A stretch of DNA of 61,846 nt, taken from Planctomycetota bacterium. Its GTDB lineage: Bacteria; Planctomycetota; Phycisphaerae; Sedimentisphaerales; Anaerohalosphaeraceae. The notes beneath the pieces are model-generated. The model was not told where the DNA came from and did no database searches. It saw only the letters and a program-made list of their open reading frames with translations. A program made the position numbers and the translations under genes. Positions 40,793 through 49,792 of this stretch are shown here, in pieces (the stretch's first letter is position 1; every line of letters starts with the position of its first letter). The stretch covers positions 1 through 61,846 of the forward strand of contig VRUI01000022.1 of NCBI GenBank assembly GCA_019456225.1, in the 5' to 3' direction.

Positions 40793-41314
40793 TTGACACA
40801 ATCAGCTAAAATCTTGCTAATGGGTCTCCCGGGATGTGGGAAAACAACCACCGTGCTTCGGATAGTTTCCAGGCTCAGCCACAAAAAACTCGCCGGTTAT
40901 TATACAGAGGAAATCCGCCGTAACAATATTCGCAAAGGCTTTAAGTGGAACCGGCTGGACGGCAGTTCGGGAATACTTGCCCATGTCGAGATCAAGAGTC
41001 GTTACAGGGTAAGCAAATACGGTGTTGACATTGAAGGTTTCGAGAAATCCGTTGTGCCGGTCCTGGATATTGAAAAAAGCAACGCAGAGATTTTCGTAGT
41101 CGACGAAATCGGAAAGATGGAATGCATGTCCGAGCAATTTGTAGCCGCGATAGACCGGCTGTTTGCTTCAGACAAGCCAGTAATCGCGACAGTGGCCCAG
41201 AAAGGGCCTGGAATTATCTCTAAAGTAAAAAACTACCCCGAGGCAAAGTTATTCACATTAACCAGAAAAAATCACGATAGAATAGTAGAAGACATAGTAC
41301 AAATACTGTCATAA
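40793..41314 (+). CDS. THEP1-type nucleoside-triphosphatase
   Basis: A 173-residue P-loop protein: ILLMGLPGCGKTTTVLRIV with Walker A at about 11-18, GYYTEEIRRN, a Walker B/signature VVDEIGKMECMS and VIATVAQKG. This is the THEP1 family, thermostable NTPases first found in archaea and thermophiles, with unknown biological partners. A TTG start is likely. It stands 40 nt before a nitroreductase and a polynucleotide-kinase gene on the same strand, so the three may be cotranscribed. Confidence 0.88.
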   Translation: MTQSAKILLMGLPGCGKTTTVLRIVSRLSHKKLAGYYTEEIRRNNIRKGFKWNRLDGSSGILAHVEIKSRYRVSKYGVDIEGFEKSVVPVLDIEKSNAEIFVVDEIGKMECMSEQFVAAIDRLFASDKPVIATVAQKGPGIISKVKNYPEAKLFTLTRKNHDRIVEDIVQILS

Positions 41315-41354
41315 AAACCGATTAGCCGGTTTTATTAATACTTTGGGGGTAGAA

Positions 41355-41942
41355 ATGGCCGGAGTAATAAATCTTCCTGAGCCTAATAAAAATGGGCCGA
41401 TCTCGTTAGAGCAAGCCATAGCTTCCAGAAGATCACGAAGAAGCTTTCTGGCCAAACCTGTTTCCCTTGAGCAGATCGGTCAGTTGGCCTGGGCAGCACA
41501 AGGTCAGGATACCAAAAGCAAATACCGAACAGTCCCTTCGGCAGGAGCAACATATCCGTTGGAAGTCTTTGTTGTAACCTGCGACGGGCTGTATCATTAC
41601 CTGGCAAAAGATCATGCCCTAAGTCAACTCAGTTACAAAGACCTGCGCTATGAGCTTGCCTCTGCTGCTTATGGACAAGATTTCATCGCAACCGCACCAC
41701 TAACACTGATCTTTGCAGCACAATTTACCAGAACAACAGGCTATTACGGCAAACGCGGGATTCGCTATGTCTATATGGAAGCCGGCCATGCCGGACAAAA
41801 TGTAAGTTTACAAGCTGAAGCCTTGGGGCTGGGTTCGGTTGCTGTCGGTGCTTTCGATGATGATGCGGTCAGTAAAGTACTCTCACTTCCAAATCAGCTC
41901 GACCCTCTGTATATGCTTGTCATTGGATATTATCAAAAATAA
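41355..41942 (+). CDS. SagB/ThcOx-type nitroreductase family protein
   Basis: A 195-residue FMN protein started at ATG 41355 behind GGGGGT. Motifs: SLEQAIASRRSRRSFLAKPVS (FMN-phosphate arginines), TVPSAGATYPLEVFVVT and YVYMEAGHAGQNVSLQAEALGLGSVAVGAFDD. This SagB-like branch oxidises azolines in peptide natural products but also has free-standing members. No YcaO partner is seen here, so a general oxidoreductase role is more likely. Confidence 0.87.
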   Translation: MAGVINLPEPNKNGPISLEQAIASRRSRRSFLAKPVSLEQIGQLAWAAQGQDTKSKYRTVPSAGATYPLEVFVVTCDGLYHYLAKDHALSQLSYKDLRYELASAAYGQDFIATAPLTLIFAAQFTRTTGYYGKRGIRYVYMEAGHAGQNVSLQAEALGLGSVAVGAFDDDAVSKVLSLPNQLDPLYMLVIGYYQK

Positions 41943-41959
41943 TCAGGAGCTAACATTTA

Positions 41960-42817
41960 ATGCCATACGATTGGGCTGAAATGACTGCGGATCGACTCAG
42001 AGATCAGGGGCTGATTAAAAAGGGAATCTGCCTGATCCTGGGAGCGGCTGATTCCGGCAAGACGACCCTTGCTAAGGCTCTGACTAATTGCTGCGTAACA
42101 ACCGCCCCGGTGGGTATCATTGATGCTGACATAGGGCAATCACATATTGGTCCGCCTACTACAGTAGGCTGGGCTGTTGCTGACAAGACTGTCGCAGATT
42201 TTGGCCAGCTTTCGGCTGAAGGTATCAGTTTTGTCGGTGACATAACTCCGGCAGGTCATTTGCTGCAGCTTACCGCGGCAATCTGTCAGTCCGTTAAAGC
42301 CGTATCCAAGCATGCCGACATAATCATCATCGATACTCCTGGTTTTATGACGGGCCCCACAGCGGAAATATTATGGTGGACAGTTCAGCGATTGGTCCAG
42401 CCTGATTTGATATTAGCCGTTCAGATCGAAGATGAGATGGCCGGGATACTGGCCGGGCTTGAGGGTCAGGGTATTAATTGCGAACGTGTTAAATGTCCGT
42501 CTAAAATCAATATCAAATCGCCACAGAAAAGGCAAAGCTATCGCCAACGCATCTTTAAAGAGTATTTCCATGGTGCAATCGTTTACGATATTAGCTTAAG
42601 CAGTATCGCGGTACAGCGGTCACGCATATTAAGTAGGCAAAATATGACCGGCCGTTTGGCAGCACTGCGTGACAGCATGGGTGTAGACATTGCTATCGGC
42701 CTGGTGATTGACTGGGATGTTGATCAAGAGACTGCACGGATAAGAGCTCCAGAGACAGATATACGGCAAATAAGCTGCCTGATCATAGGAGATGTATCGA
42801 TCAATATGAACGCTTAA
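41960..42817 (+). CDS. Clp1/Grc3-type polynucleotide 5'-hydroxyl kinase
   Basis: A 285-residue P-loop protein: ICLILGAADSGKTTLAKAL (Walker A at 28-35), GIIDADIGQSHIGPPTTVGWA (the Clp1 signature) and IIIDTPGFMTGPTAEILWW. The family phosphorylates 5'-OH ends of RNA or DNA and is typical of archaea and eukaryotes, with a minority in bacteria. Together with rtcA at 33922 it points to RNA end processing or repair in this genome. It lies 17 nt after the nitroreductase gene. Confidence 0.87.
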   Translation: MPYDWAEMTADRLRDQGLIKKGICLILGAADSGKTTLAKALTNCCVTTAPVGIIDADIGQSHIGPPTTVGWAVADKTVADFGQLSAEGISFVGDITPAGHLLQLTAAICQSVKAVSKHADIIIIDTPGFMTGPTAEILWWTVQRLVQPDLILAVQIEDEMAGILAGLEGQGINCERVKCPSKINIKSPQKRQSYRQRIFKEYFHGAIVYDISLSSIAVQRSRILSRQNMTGRLAALRDSMGVDIAIGLVIDWDVDQETARIRAPETDIRQISCLIIGDVSINMNA

Positions 42818-42841
42818 TTAAAATGGAGGTACTTAGGATGA

Positions 42842-43729
42842 CTATCTTAAAACATTAAGACCTTTTTTAATGGCATACCTTCGAGCTTGTGCTATCTCTT
42901 CTGCTGTGGGTCGGCGGTTTATCCGTTCATCTGAAGATGCGAGATAGCATGGGCGGTACTGACCCATTATGTTTATCGTTGTGTCGAGGGAGATTTCGTC
43001 TGCAAGAAAGTCTATTATCTCTTTGCTGCCGGCCAGTCCGTTCGGCAGGACCAGGTGACGGACGAGCAGTCCCTTTACAGCGATGCCGTTTATGACATGA
43101 AGGTCACCGACCTGGCGATGCATTTCTCTGACTGCCTGGAGGTTTACCTCGGGGTAGTCATCCGCACTGGAAAGCTGCGAAGAAATATCCGCGTCGGAAT
43201 ACTTCATGTCGGGCATGTAGATGTCGACCAGCCCATCCAATAGTTTGAGTGTCTCAACAGAATCGTAGCCTCCAGTGTTGTAGACAACGGGCAGGGAAAG
43301 GCCGTTCTTTTTTGCAAGCTCTACAGCCATCATCGCGGCTGCGACTACATGCGTTGGCGTTACCAGGTTGATGTTTTCACATCCGCGTTTCTGCAGTATC
43401 AGCATCTGTTCGGCGAGCTGGTCTATGCTTAGTTGTTCTCCCCAGCGGTACTGGCTTATCTCGTAATTCTGGCAGAACATACACCTGAGGTTGCAGCCTG
43501 CAAAGAAGATAGTGCCCGACCCGCCCGATCCGACCAGAACATCTTCTTCACCGAAATGCGGCCCGGCTGAACTTACCTTTGGCAAAGCTCCGATCCCGCA
43601 GAATCCGGTCTGGCCTGCGAGACGATTAACCCTGCACCTTCGCGGGCAAAGTGTGCACGATTCCATATTATCCCAAAGAAGTCGGAGGGGCTGGCTAAAT
43701 AAACTGGTATCGACAGAGATTTCGGGCAT
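42842..43729 (-). CDS. PflA-like radical SAM protein
   Basis: A 295-residue protein when started at ATG 43729, after the stop of the HAD gene; earlier starts overlap it. There is an N-terminal zinc-like CTLCPRRCRVNR, then GGSGTIFFAGCNLRCMFCQNYE with the C-x3-C-x2-C cluster motif, followed by LVTPTHVV, YNTGGYDSVE and VDIYMPDMKY. This is the putative pyruvate-formate-lyase-activating-enzyme group. No glycyl radical enzyme lies nearby, so the target is unknown. Confidence 0.87.
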   Translation of the reverse strand: MPEISVDTSLFSQPLRLLWDNMESCTLCPRRCRVNRLAGQTGFCGIGALPKVSSAGPHFGEEDVLVGSGGSGTIFFAGCNLRCMFCQNYEISQYRWGEQLSIDQLAEQMLILQKRGCENINLVTPTHVVAAAMMAVELAKKNGLSLPVVYNTGGYDSVETLKLLDGLVDIYMPDMKYSDADISSQLSSADDYPEVNLQAVREMHRQVGDLHVINGIAVKGLLVRHLVLPNGLAGSKEIIDFLADEISLDTTINIMGQYRPCYLASSDERINRRPTAEEIAQARRYAIKKGLNVLR

Positions 43730-43742
43730 AGTTCGCTGGCCT

Positions 43743-44108
43743 TTATACCTTTCTTCCGGTCTTTTCGGTGTAGAGCCACTTGCTTTGTTTGAAATCAAAG
43801 TTATAATGCTCCCTGACCTTAAAAACGGCTACATGTTCGGGAAGTTCCACAAAATATTCATCCGTATCATCAAAAAGAACGTCGATACCTTCTTCGAGGA
43901 TGAACTGCTTTTTGTCCCTGGTGATCTTAAGGTCGTGGTAGCTGATGCGAAGTTCTTCGAGCATTCGTATGACCTGCTCTTCGGAGCCGGGGATGCGGTC
44001 GGTTACGACGTACACCCTGCAGCCGGCCTTTGCCATCGCGGCGGTAAGCACCTCGAATACCCCAGGATAGGCAGTAATAGTAGCATCCAGATCAACAGCG
44101 ATCTTCAT
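43743..44108 (-). CDS. Small HAD-superfamily phosphatase-like protein
   Basis: A 121-residue protein started at ATG 44108: MKIAVDLDATITAYPGVFEVL is HAD motif I with DxD, VYVVTDRI fits motif II, and VDVLFDDTDEYF-like residues (DVLFDDTDEYFVEL) fit the C-terminal motif. It lacks a cap domain. The short length suits nucleotidase- or polynucleotide-phosphatase-like HADs. It ends 13 nt before the radical SAM start, so the two probably form an operon. Confidence 0.78.
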   Translation of the reverse strand: MKIAVDLDATITAYPGVFEVLTAAMAKAGCRVYVVTDRIPGSEEQVIRMLEELRISYHDLKITRDKKQFILEEGIDVLFDDTDEYFVELPEHVAVFKVREHYNFDFKQSKWLYTEKTGRKV

Positions 44109-44311
44109 AAAGCAGCCCCCGAATAACAGTGTCGTAATTCTTGACAATAAACTTAACCGTAAAAAGTCTCTGCCCTCTTAAGTTCTTTAATATTCTGATT
44201 CCCGTCAAAACTGCCCATAATTCGGCAAAAGCCCTTCAAAGCTGAATCAAATTTATATTAAGCATCATGTTTGTTTATGCCGATAACCAAACATGTTAAT
44301 GGGGGTTTAAA

Positions 44312-44524
44312 ATGAAAACCGGCATAGTAAACTGGTTTAATGCTTTCAGGGGATTTGGATTTATCACACCGGATGACGGAAGTGAGGATGTCTACGTCCA
44401 TTGGTCAGAGACCGATACAAATTCTGATATTCATTCTTTTGAAGTAGGTCGGAAAGTTGAATACGATCTAATTGATGAGACTATTTTTCCTTTTGCCGCA
44501 AATGTAAATGTGGTTTTAGCCTGA
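44312..44524 (+). CDS. Cold-shock domain protein
   Basis: A 70-residue CspA-like protein: GIVNWFNAFRGFGFITPDDG with RNP1 GFGFI, then DVYVHWSE as RNP2. RNP2 has W where VFVHFS is usual. It binds single-stranded RNA or DNA. GGGGG precedes the ATG. It is a close paralogue of 49433-49639, with a third degraded copy at 50531. Confidence 0.93.
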   Translation: MKTGIVNWFNAFRGFGFITPDDGSEDVYVHWSETDTNSDIHSFEVGRKVEYDLIDETIFPFAANVNVVLA

Positions 44525-44731
44525 ATGTTTTCTTTGTTTGTAAGAGTTGGTTTGTATGCATGGCATACTAATAAGAAACTTTCTGGCTATAATTAGCATT
44601 TGAAGAAATTTTGAAAATCTCAGACGAATAGTTCCAGAATCTACTCAACCAAAGACTAATACTGTGATTCTTGTAGACGAGAGGTCGAATTGTCACAGTA
44701 GAAAGCCTCGACAAAATGAATACTATCGCTT

Positions 44732-45514
44732 ATGGAATACGGCTTTTGGACAATCGAGCAAGGATCAGGTCCGGTAGCGTCAGTCGCGATTCATGACGGA
44801 CACGGCATACGGTCGGAGTTAGCCGGTCTTCTGGCTATCAATGAGAAGGACCGTCTTCGTGAAGAAGATCCATTTACTGCAAAGCTGACAGAAATCACAG
44901 GCAATCGGATCATCGTGACAAACTCGCGATTTGAGGTCGATCTCAACCGGCCCCGCGATAATGCTGTTTACCGAACTCCAGATGATGCCTGGGGGCTTAA
45001 TGTTTGGACGCAGGATCTGCCTGAAGATGTTATCGAGCGGTCTCTTGCCCGGTACGATGCTTTTTATAACGAGGCATTCCGATTTTTAAAGCATCTTGAA
45101 GATAAATACGGCCGATTTGTAGTTCTTGATCTACACTCGTATTGTCACCGGCGAAACGGCACCGATACTGAGCCAGAGCCCTCAGAAGAAAATCCTGACA
45201 TTAATATAGGCACGGCAACAGTTGACAAGTTACTGTGGGCGAATCTGGTAAATCACTTTATGACAGACTTGCAGAATTATCCTTTTCCGGGTAAACCACT
45301 TGACGTGCGTGAAAATATTCGTTTTCGTGGCGGTCGTTTTCCTCAATGGGTACATGAAACATTCCCCAAAACGGGCTGCTGCCTGGCAATAGAGATCAAA
45401 AAGGTTTTCATGGACGAATGGTCGGGCACGATCAATGAGCATGTTTTCAATGCTGTTAAAGACGCATTAAAGTCGGCATTGCCGGGGCTGTTAGAGGAAT
45501 TAAAGAATACGTAG
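44732..45514 (+). CDS. N-formylglutamate amidohydrolase family protein
   Basis: A 260-residue protein: VASVAIHDGHGIRSEL, TNSRFEVDLNRPRDNAVY, VVLDLHSYCHRRNG and CCLAIEIKKVFMDEW, the HutG/N-formylglutamate amidohydrolase pattern with its metal-binding histidines and glutamates. The family hydrolyses N-acylated glutamate or aspartate. It is followed 23 nt later by the QEGLA gene and then an ATP-grasp gene, a conserved trio whose joint pathway is not established. Confidence 0.9.
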   Translation: MEYGFWTIEQGSGPVASVAIHDGHGIRSELAGLLAINEKDRLREEDPFTAKLTEITGNRIIVTNSRFEVDLNRPRDNAVYRTPDDAWGLNVWTQDLPEDVIERSLARYDAFYNEAFRFLKHLEDKYGRFVVLDLHSYCHRRNGTDTEPEPSEENPDINIGTATVDKLLWANLVNHFMTDLQNYPFPGKPLDVRENIRFRGGRFPQWVHETFPKTGCCLAIEIKKVFMDEWSGTINEHVFNAVKDALKSALPGLLEELKNT

Positions 45515-45537
45515 CGATAGACAGGATCGGAAATTCT

Positions 45538-47439
45538 ATGGCAGAAGCAAAAATATCACGTAAGCTTATTCGCGAAATAACCGAAAAGCTTTCTCAAGGT
45601 AAGCGTGTAAGAGAAGCTTTACTCGATTCGGGTAGACTCCATATAGACCGGACTCTGCCGTTTTTAATTGTCTATAGAAGACCTGATAATTGTCCTGATC
45701 CCGGAATGGATCGCCTTATTAAAGGTGAGGCTTCTTATCTGATCGCTCCTTCGCCTCATATATCCGGATCGGGGATATTGAATCTGATCATGCAGATCAC
45801 TAAAGTTCTCTCGGATGAGTACGGTGCCTGTTTGATCATAGATGTCTGGTCCGCCATACCGCAGGAACCGTCAAATACTCTTGAAATGGTTGTCCCCAGA
45901 CCTTCATTCAAGATATCCATCCCGAAATATCGTCCTCCCACCGAGGCTATTGAAGCTTTGGAGAGTTCTCTTAAACGCATTAAAATCCTTAAGCGTTCGG
46001 CGGTCGTCGAGCTTGTCCCTGAAATTGAAATTGGTGCCGACCTCAGAGCACCTGTAATGAGCGAAGCGACTGCCCGTAAGATGAATTGTTTTATCCTTGG
46101 GCTCGAAATAGACCCCTTCTATAGAGATCCCCAGACACATGAGGTGTTTCCGCTAGTCCTTAGTCGACTGCATCGCAGTCTGTCAGTAGCGTTTAAGAAG
46201 TCGGCGTTTGAGTTTGCCAGAAATCGGACAACTCGTAAGCTTGTCAGTTACCAGGCTTTGGGACGAAGGGCATTTGTTAAGTCGGTCTGGGATACTGATA
46301 AAAAACTGGCTGACATCAGCCAGTCATTTGATTTTCTGCTTCAGGTTACGCCCGTTAATACCGAAAAGGCCTGGAGAGCCTTTAAGAAATCGCATTTCGA
46401 GAAAGTTCCGATATTTTACTATCGGCCGCAACCGATAGACCCGGCTTTAGTGAAACGGAAATTGTATCAAATACCGATAGAGCGTGTTGACGATGCCACA
46501 CTTGGTTTTCTTTTTCGAGAAAAGCGAAAGGAGCTTGATCGGCAGCTTGGCTTGCTTCAAGACCGTGGAAAGCCGGAGTTCTACTATGGTGGTTTACAGT
46601 TATACGGAGCTGTTGCCGACCAGTTGGCAGATACCGCCAGGGAAATCCTGAATCGCTTTTCGGATTACAGTAATAAAAAAGATGGCGGCAGGAAAGTGCT
46701 GAACGCGATAATTATTGCCGAACGAGCACGTGGGGAGATCGAGTATTATCGTCAAATGTACCCTGAAATGGCCAGCCAGGTCCAGATTCGAGACGACATT
46801 CTCGGCCTGCTGGTTTCGCAAGGAAATCTGCTCATAGCACGTGACATAAAAATACCGGAGGCACGAGTTGAAGCGATGTTGAGTCATGAGGTTGGCACAC
46901 ATGTTCTTACGTATTATAACGGCAAGGCTCAGCCGTTTCAGCAGCTTTACTGCGGATTCGCCGGGTACGACGAGTTACAAGAGGGATTGGCTGTTCTTTC
47001 GGAGTATCTGGTGGGTCAGTTAAGTCCTCAGAGACTTCGGCTTTTGGCGGGGAGAGTGCTGGCGGCACACAAAATGCAGTGTGGCGCAACCTTTCTGGAA
47101 GTCTTTCATGAGCTGAATTCTGTCTATGGATTTGAACAAAAGACGGCCTTTATCATTACAACACGTATATACCGCGGCGGAGGTCTTATTAAGGACGCCA
47201 TTTATCTGAGGGGGCTGGTAAATTTGCTTGAATATTTAAAAGACGGCGGTGACACTGACATACTTTTCTGCGGTAAGATCGCTTTAGATCATGTCCCGAT
47301 CATCCAAGAGCTCCAGGCTCGGGAGATACTCTGTACATCGCCGCTGGTTCCCCGTTATATGAAATCTGCCGATGTAGATAGAAAACTGGCCACATTACGG
47401 GAAGGACTTGAAGTATACGATTTGGTTACATGGAGATAA
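45538..47439 (+). CDS. QEGLA-motif zinc peptidase (DUF1704, flavohemoglobin-modulating)
   Basis: A 633-residue protein with SHEVGTHVLTYYNG (HEVGTH at 450-455) and the name-giving QEGLA (481-485), where the glutamate would be the third zinc ligand. The family is annotated as flavohemoglobin expression-modulating and is related to the eukaryotic tyrosine carboxypeptidase MATCAP (DUF1704). N-terminal residues 1-230 are a separate region that may be an N-formylglutamate-amidohydrolase-like or scaffold domain. It lies between the amidohydrolase and ATP-grasp genes, suggesting cleavage of a bond the ATP-grasp enzyme makes. Confidence 0.9.
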   Translation: MAEAKISRKLIREITEKLSQGKRVREALLDSGRLHIDRTLPFLIVYRRPDNCPDPGMDRLIKGEASYLIAPSPHISGSGILNLIMQITKVLSDEYGACLIIDVWSAIPQEPSNTLEMVVPRPSFKISIPKYRPPTEAIEALESSLKRIKILKRSAVVELVPEIEIGADLRAPVMSEATARKMNCFILGLEIDPFYRDPQTHEVFPLVLSRLHRSLSVAFKKSAFEFARNRTTRKLVSYQALGRRAFVKSVWDTDKKLADISQSFDFLLQVTPVNTEKAWRAFKKSHFEKVPIFYYRPQPIDPALVKRKLYQIPIERVDDATLGFLFREKRKELDRQLGLLQDRGKPEFYYGGLQLYGAVADQLADTAREILNRFSDYSNKKDGGRKVLNAIIIAERARGEIEYYRQMYPEMASQVQIRDDILGLLVSQGNLLIARDIKIPEARVEAMLSHEVGTHVLTYYNGKAQPFQQLYCGFAGYDELQEGLAVLSEYLVGQLSPQRLRLLAGRVLAAHKMQCGATFLEVFHELNSVYGFEQKTAFIITTRIYRGGGLIKDAIYLRGLVNLLEYLKDGGDTDILFCGKIALDHVPIIQELQAREILCTSPLVPRYMKSADVDRKLATLREGLEVYDLVTWR

Positions 47440-47441
47440 AA

Positions 47442-48488
47442 ATGCATATTGGTTTTATGGTTAACGACATTCGGACAGAGCAGGTCGGATACACAACAGT
47501 TCGCATGGCAATAGCTGCGATAAACAAGGGGCACCAGATATGGTTTATTGGTGCTGGAGATTTTGATTATGACACTGACGATAAGGTACATGCGCGGGCG
47601 AGTTCTGTCTCCAAGGCCAGGTATAACTCTACAAAAACCTTTCTCACTGAACTCCAGGGAAATAAAGCTGTAAGACAGAGAATTGTTGTCGATGATCTGG
47701 ACGTACTGATGCTCCGCAATGACCCGTCTTTAGATACTGGCATGCGTCCCTGGGCCCAGATGGCCGGTGTCATCTTCGGACGGGCCGCCATGAGAAACGG
47801 AGTTATAGTTTTAAATGACCCAGACGCTCTGTCAAAAGCAATGAACAAGATGTACTTCCAACTCTTCCCGGAAGAGGTTCGTCCGAGGACGATCATCAGC
47901 AGAGACCGTGAGGAAATCCGTCGGTTTGCCCGTGAAGAAGGCGGCAATATTGTTCTGAAACCACTTCAGGGTTCTGGCGGCACGAGCGTCTTTCTTGTAC
48001 GAAAGGACGACTTATCGAATATTAACCAGATGGTTGAATCGGTCAGCAGGGACGGGTATGTGATCGCACAGGAGTACCTGCCGGATGCCGCGGGGGGAGA
48101 TACGCGACTGTTTTTAATGAACGGTATGCCGCTGCGTTATAAAGGAAGGTATGCGGCATTCCAGAGGGTAAGAACCGGAGATGATATACGCAGTAATATT
48201 CACGCAGGCGGTTCGTTGAAGCAGGTTGAGATAACAGACCGTCATTTACGGGTAGCCGAGATCGTACGCCCAAAACTTGTGCAGGATGGAATGTTCCTGG
48301 TCGGTCTGGATATAGTCGGTGACAAGTTGATGGAGATCAATGTCTTCAGTCCAGGCGGGCTTGGAAGTGCACAGAAATTCGAGAAGGTAAACTTCAATCA
48401 TGCTGTCATCGCTGCTATCGAAAAGAAAGTGGAATATATGAAGTATTATCGCCGCAAATTTGACAATATTGAAATGTCAACCTTGTAG
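47442..48488 (+). CDS. Glutathione-synthetase-like ATP-grasp ligase
   Basis: A 348-residue protein started at ATG 47442 (GGAG 6 nt upstream): HIGFMVNDIRTEQVGYTT, DVLMLRNDPSL, ATP-grasp loop VLKPLQGSGGTSVFLV, IAQEYLP, GGDTRLFLMNG and the Mg-binding EINVFSPGG. It resembles GshB but is not part of a glutathione operon. With the amidohydrolase and QEGLA peptidase it probably adds or turns over an amino acid on a peptide or small molecule. The terminator-like hairpin at 48593 follows. Confidence 0.9.
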   Translation: MHIGFMVNDIRTEQVGYTTVRMAIAAINKGHQIWFIGAGDFDYDTDDKVHARASSVSKARYNSTKTFLTELQGNKAVRQRIVVDDLDVLMLRNDPSLDTGMRPWAQMAGVIFGRAAMRNGVIVLNDPDALSKAMNKMYFQLFPEEVRPRTIISRDREEIRRFAREEGGNIVLKPLQGSGGTSVFLVRKDDLSNINQMVESVSRDGYVIAQEYLPDAAGGDTRLFLMNGMPLRYKGRYAAFQRVRTGDDIRSNIHAGGSLKQVEITDRHLRVAEIVRPKLVQDGMFLVGLDIVGDKLMEINVFSPGGLGSAQKFEKVNFNHAVIAAIEKKVEYMKYYRRKFDNIEMSTL

Positions 48489-48592
48489 ATTTACCGTCAA
48501 AGAAGAACGGCTAAGAAGTGGCGGTTTGCAATTATTTTTTGATCTGGATATAATATCCAACCATGAGGCCAAGAGCAGCAATGTTAATTGGG

Positions 48593-48640
48593 AAAGGTGT
48601 CTGACCTGCTCTGTATCTAAGACACCTTTAGTTTTCCTTT
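48593..48640 (+). terminator. Hairpin downstream of the ATP-grasp gene
   Basis: AAAGGTGTCT (48593-48602) pairs perfectly with AGACACCTTT (48620-48629), followed by AGTTTTCCTTT. It probably ends the amidohydrolase-QEGLA-ATP-grasp transcript. No other feature is seen in the gap 48489-48899. Confidence 0.65.
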
Positions 48641-48899
48641 CATGATAGATTTCATGAGAACCTGGCTCGAAAGAGGGAAGCGGCTAAGTAAAATGCTATG
48701 CGATTGAGTGATTTACTTTAGCACTGCTGATTTGGTTGCGTCGATAACATTGGTATACGAAAGACAAACAAATATGGCAATCGGGTTGCGTCCATGGTGA
48801 CATCCTGACTCCATTGCCCACTTATCGGTGAGTACTATTCTTAGCGAAGACATCATACATGGGGGCTGTCTGTATATTGTGTTATTTAGGGGGCACTAA

Positions 48900-49433
48900 G
48901 TGGCAAAAAGAGCTAATGCGATGTTTAACAGCAACGAGGGAGAGGGTGGTAAAAGGATCAAACGTTTGACAGCTTTTGCTTTCAAGCGTAACGAGGAAGG
49001 TGTTGATATTAAAATAATCGGTTGTTTCGATATTAAATCTGCGCCCAGTCTACCATTCTACAGCAAGGGCATTATTATTGTGGGCGGACGACCTTTTTCG
49101 GTATTCGATCTTCAAGTGCTGGCTGGTTCAAGGCCAAAGACGCTGACAGATGAGTCATGTATCGTGCTTCTAGACTTCGATGATGAGTACAGTTGTTTCA
49201 GCCGTGCGATTGTTGTAGACGATGTTTCGGAGATGCTGAGTATTGCCGATCAGAACATGGCCGGGGTTGGGGTTGAAAACCTCTTTGGGTGCCAGCCGGG
49301 AAGGATGGCGAAGGGGCCTTATTCGGATTTCCCTGAAATCGAGCCAAAGAATGATAAATATGATCTCGACCCAGCAAGCCGGATTAACGAGAATATACAA
49401 CATCTTCTAGGTAATTTAATTGGGGCTAAGTAA
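48900..49433 (+). CDS. CheW-like domain protein
   Basis: A 177-residue protein with a GTG start behind TAGGGGG. The stretch LPFYSKGIIIVGGRPFSVFDLQVLAG, followed by LTDESCIVLLDF, resembles the CheW fold (short segment before GhhxhxGxxhPVhDL, then a strand of CIVh). The N-terminal basic tail and C-terminal acidic tail are not conserved. No chemoreceptor or CheA is nearby. Its stop overlaps the ATG of the next cold-shock gene (TAATG), an odd pairing. Confidence 0.55.
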   Translation: MAKRANAMFNSNEGEGGKRIKRLTAFAFKRNEEGVDIKIIGCFDIKSAPSLPFYSKGIIIVGGRPFSVFDLQVLAGSRPKTLTDESCIVLLDFDDEYSCFSRAIVVDDVSEMLSIADQNMAGVGVENLFGCQPGRMAKGPYSDFPEIEPKNDKYDLDPASRINENIQHLLGNLIGAK

Positions 49434-49639
49434 TGTCAACAGGAACGGTAAATCAGTTTGATGACTTCAAAGGTGTTGGATTTATCACGCCGGATGATGG
49501 GGCTGAAGACATCTATGTCCATTGGTCACAAATCAAAACAGATTCTGACATTCAATCTTTAGAAGAAGGACAGAAAGTTGAATACAAACTAATCAAAGAC
49601 GTTGTTTTTCCTTTTGCCGCATGTGTGCGTGTAATTTGA
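49433..49639 (+). CDS. Cold-shock domain protein, second copy
   Basis: A 68-residue paralogue of 44312-44524: GTVNQFDDFKGVGFITPDDG and DIYVHWSQ. RNP1 reads GVGFI, losing one of the aromatic residues, which may lower nucleic-acid affinity. It starts in the stop codon of the CheW-like gene. A degraded relative follows about 0.9 kb downstream. Confidence 0.92.
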   Translation: MSTGTVNQFDDFKGVGFITPDDGAEDIYVHWSQIKTDSDIQSLEEGQKVEYKLIKDVVFPFAACVRVI

Positions 49640-49792
49640 ACCTAAATGTTTTTTTTGCAAGAGAGCTACTCTGAATTGTTAAGGATTGGGAACTGACTTT
49701 TTTAGGGAGTTTTTGTTTAACTGAGCCTTGGCAGGATTTCATTCTGTACACACTCACTATTTCAGAAAGAATACGTTAATCGCGCAAAGAGA

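Noticed and set aside
41355-41942. Thiazole/oxazole peptide biosynthesis from the SagB-like gene
   Set aside because: No YcaO cyclodehydratase or precursor peptide is nearby.
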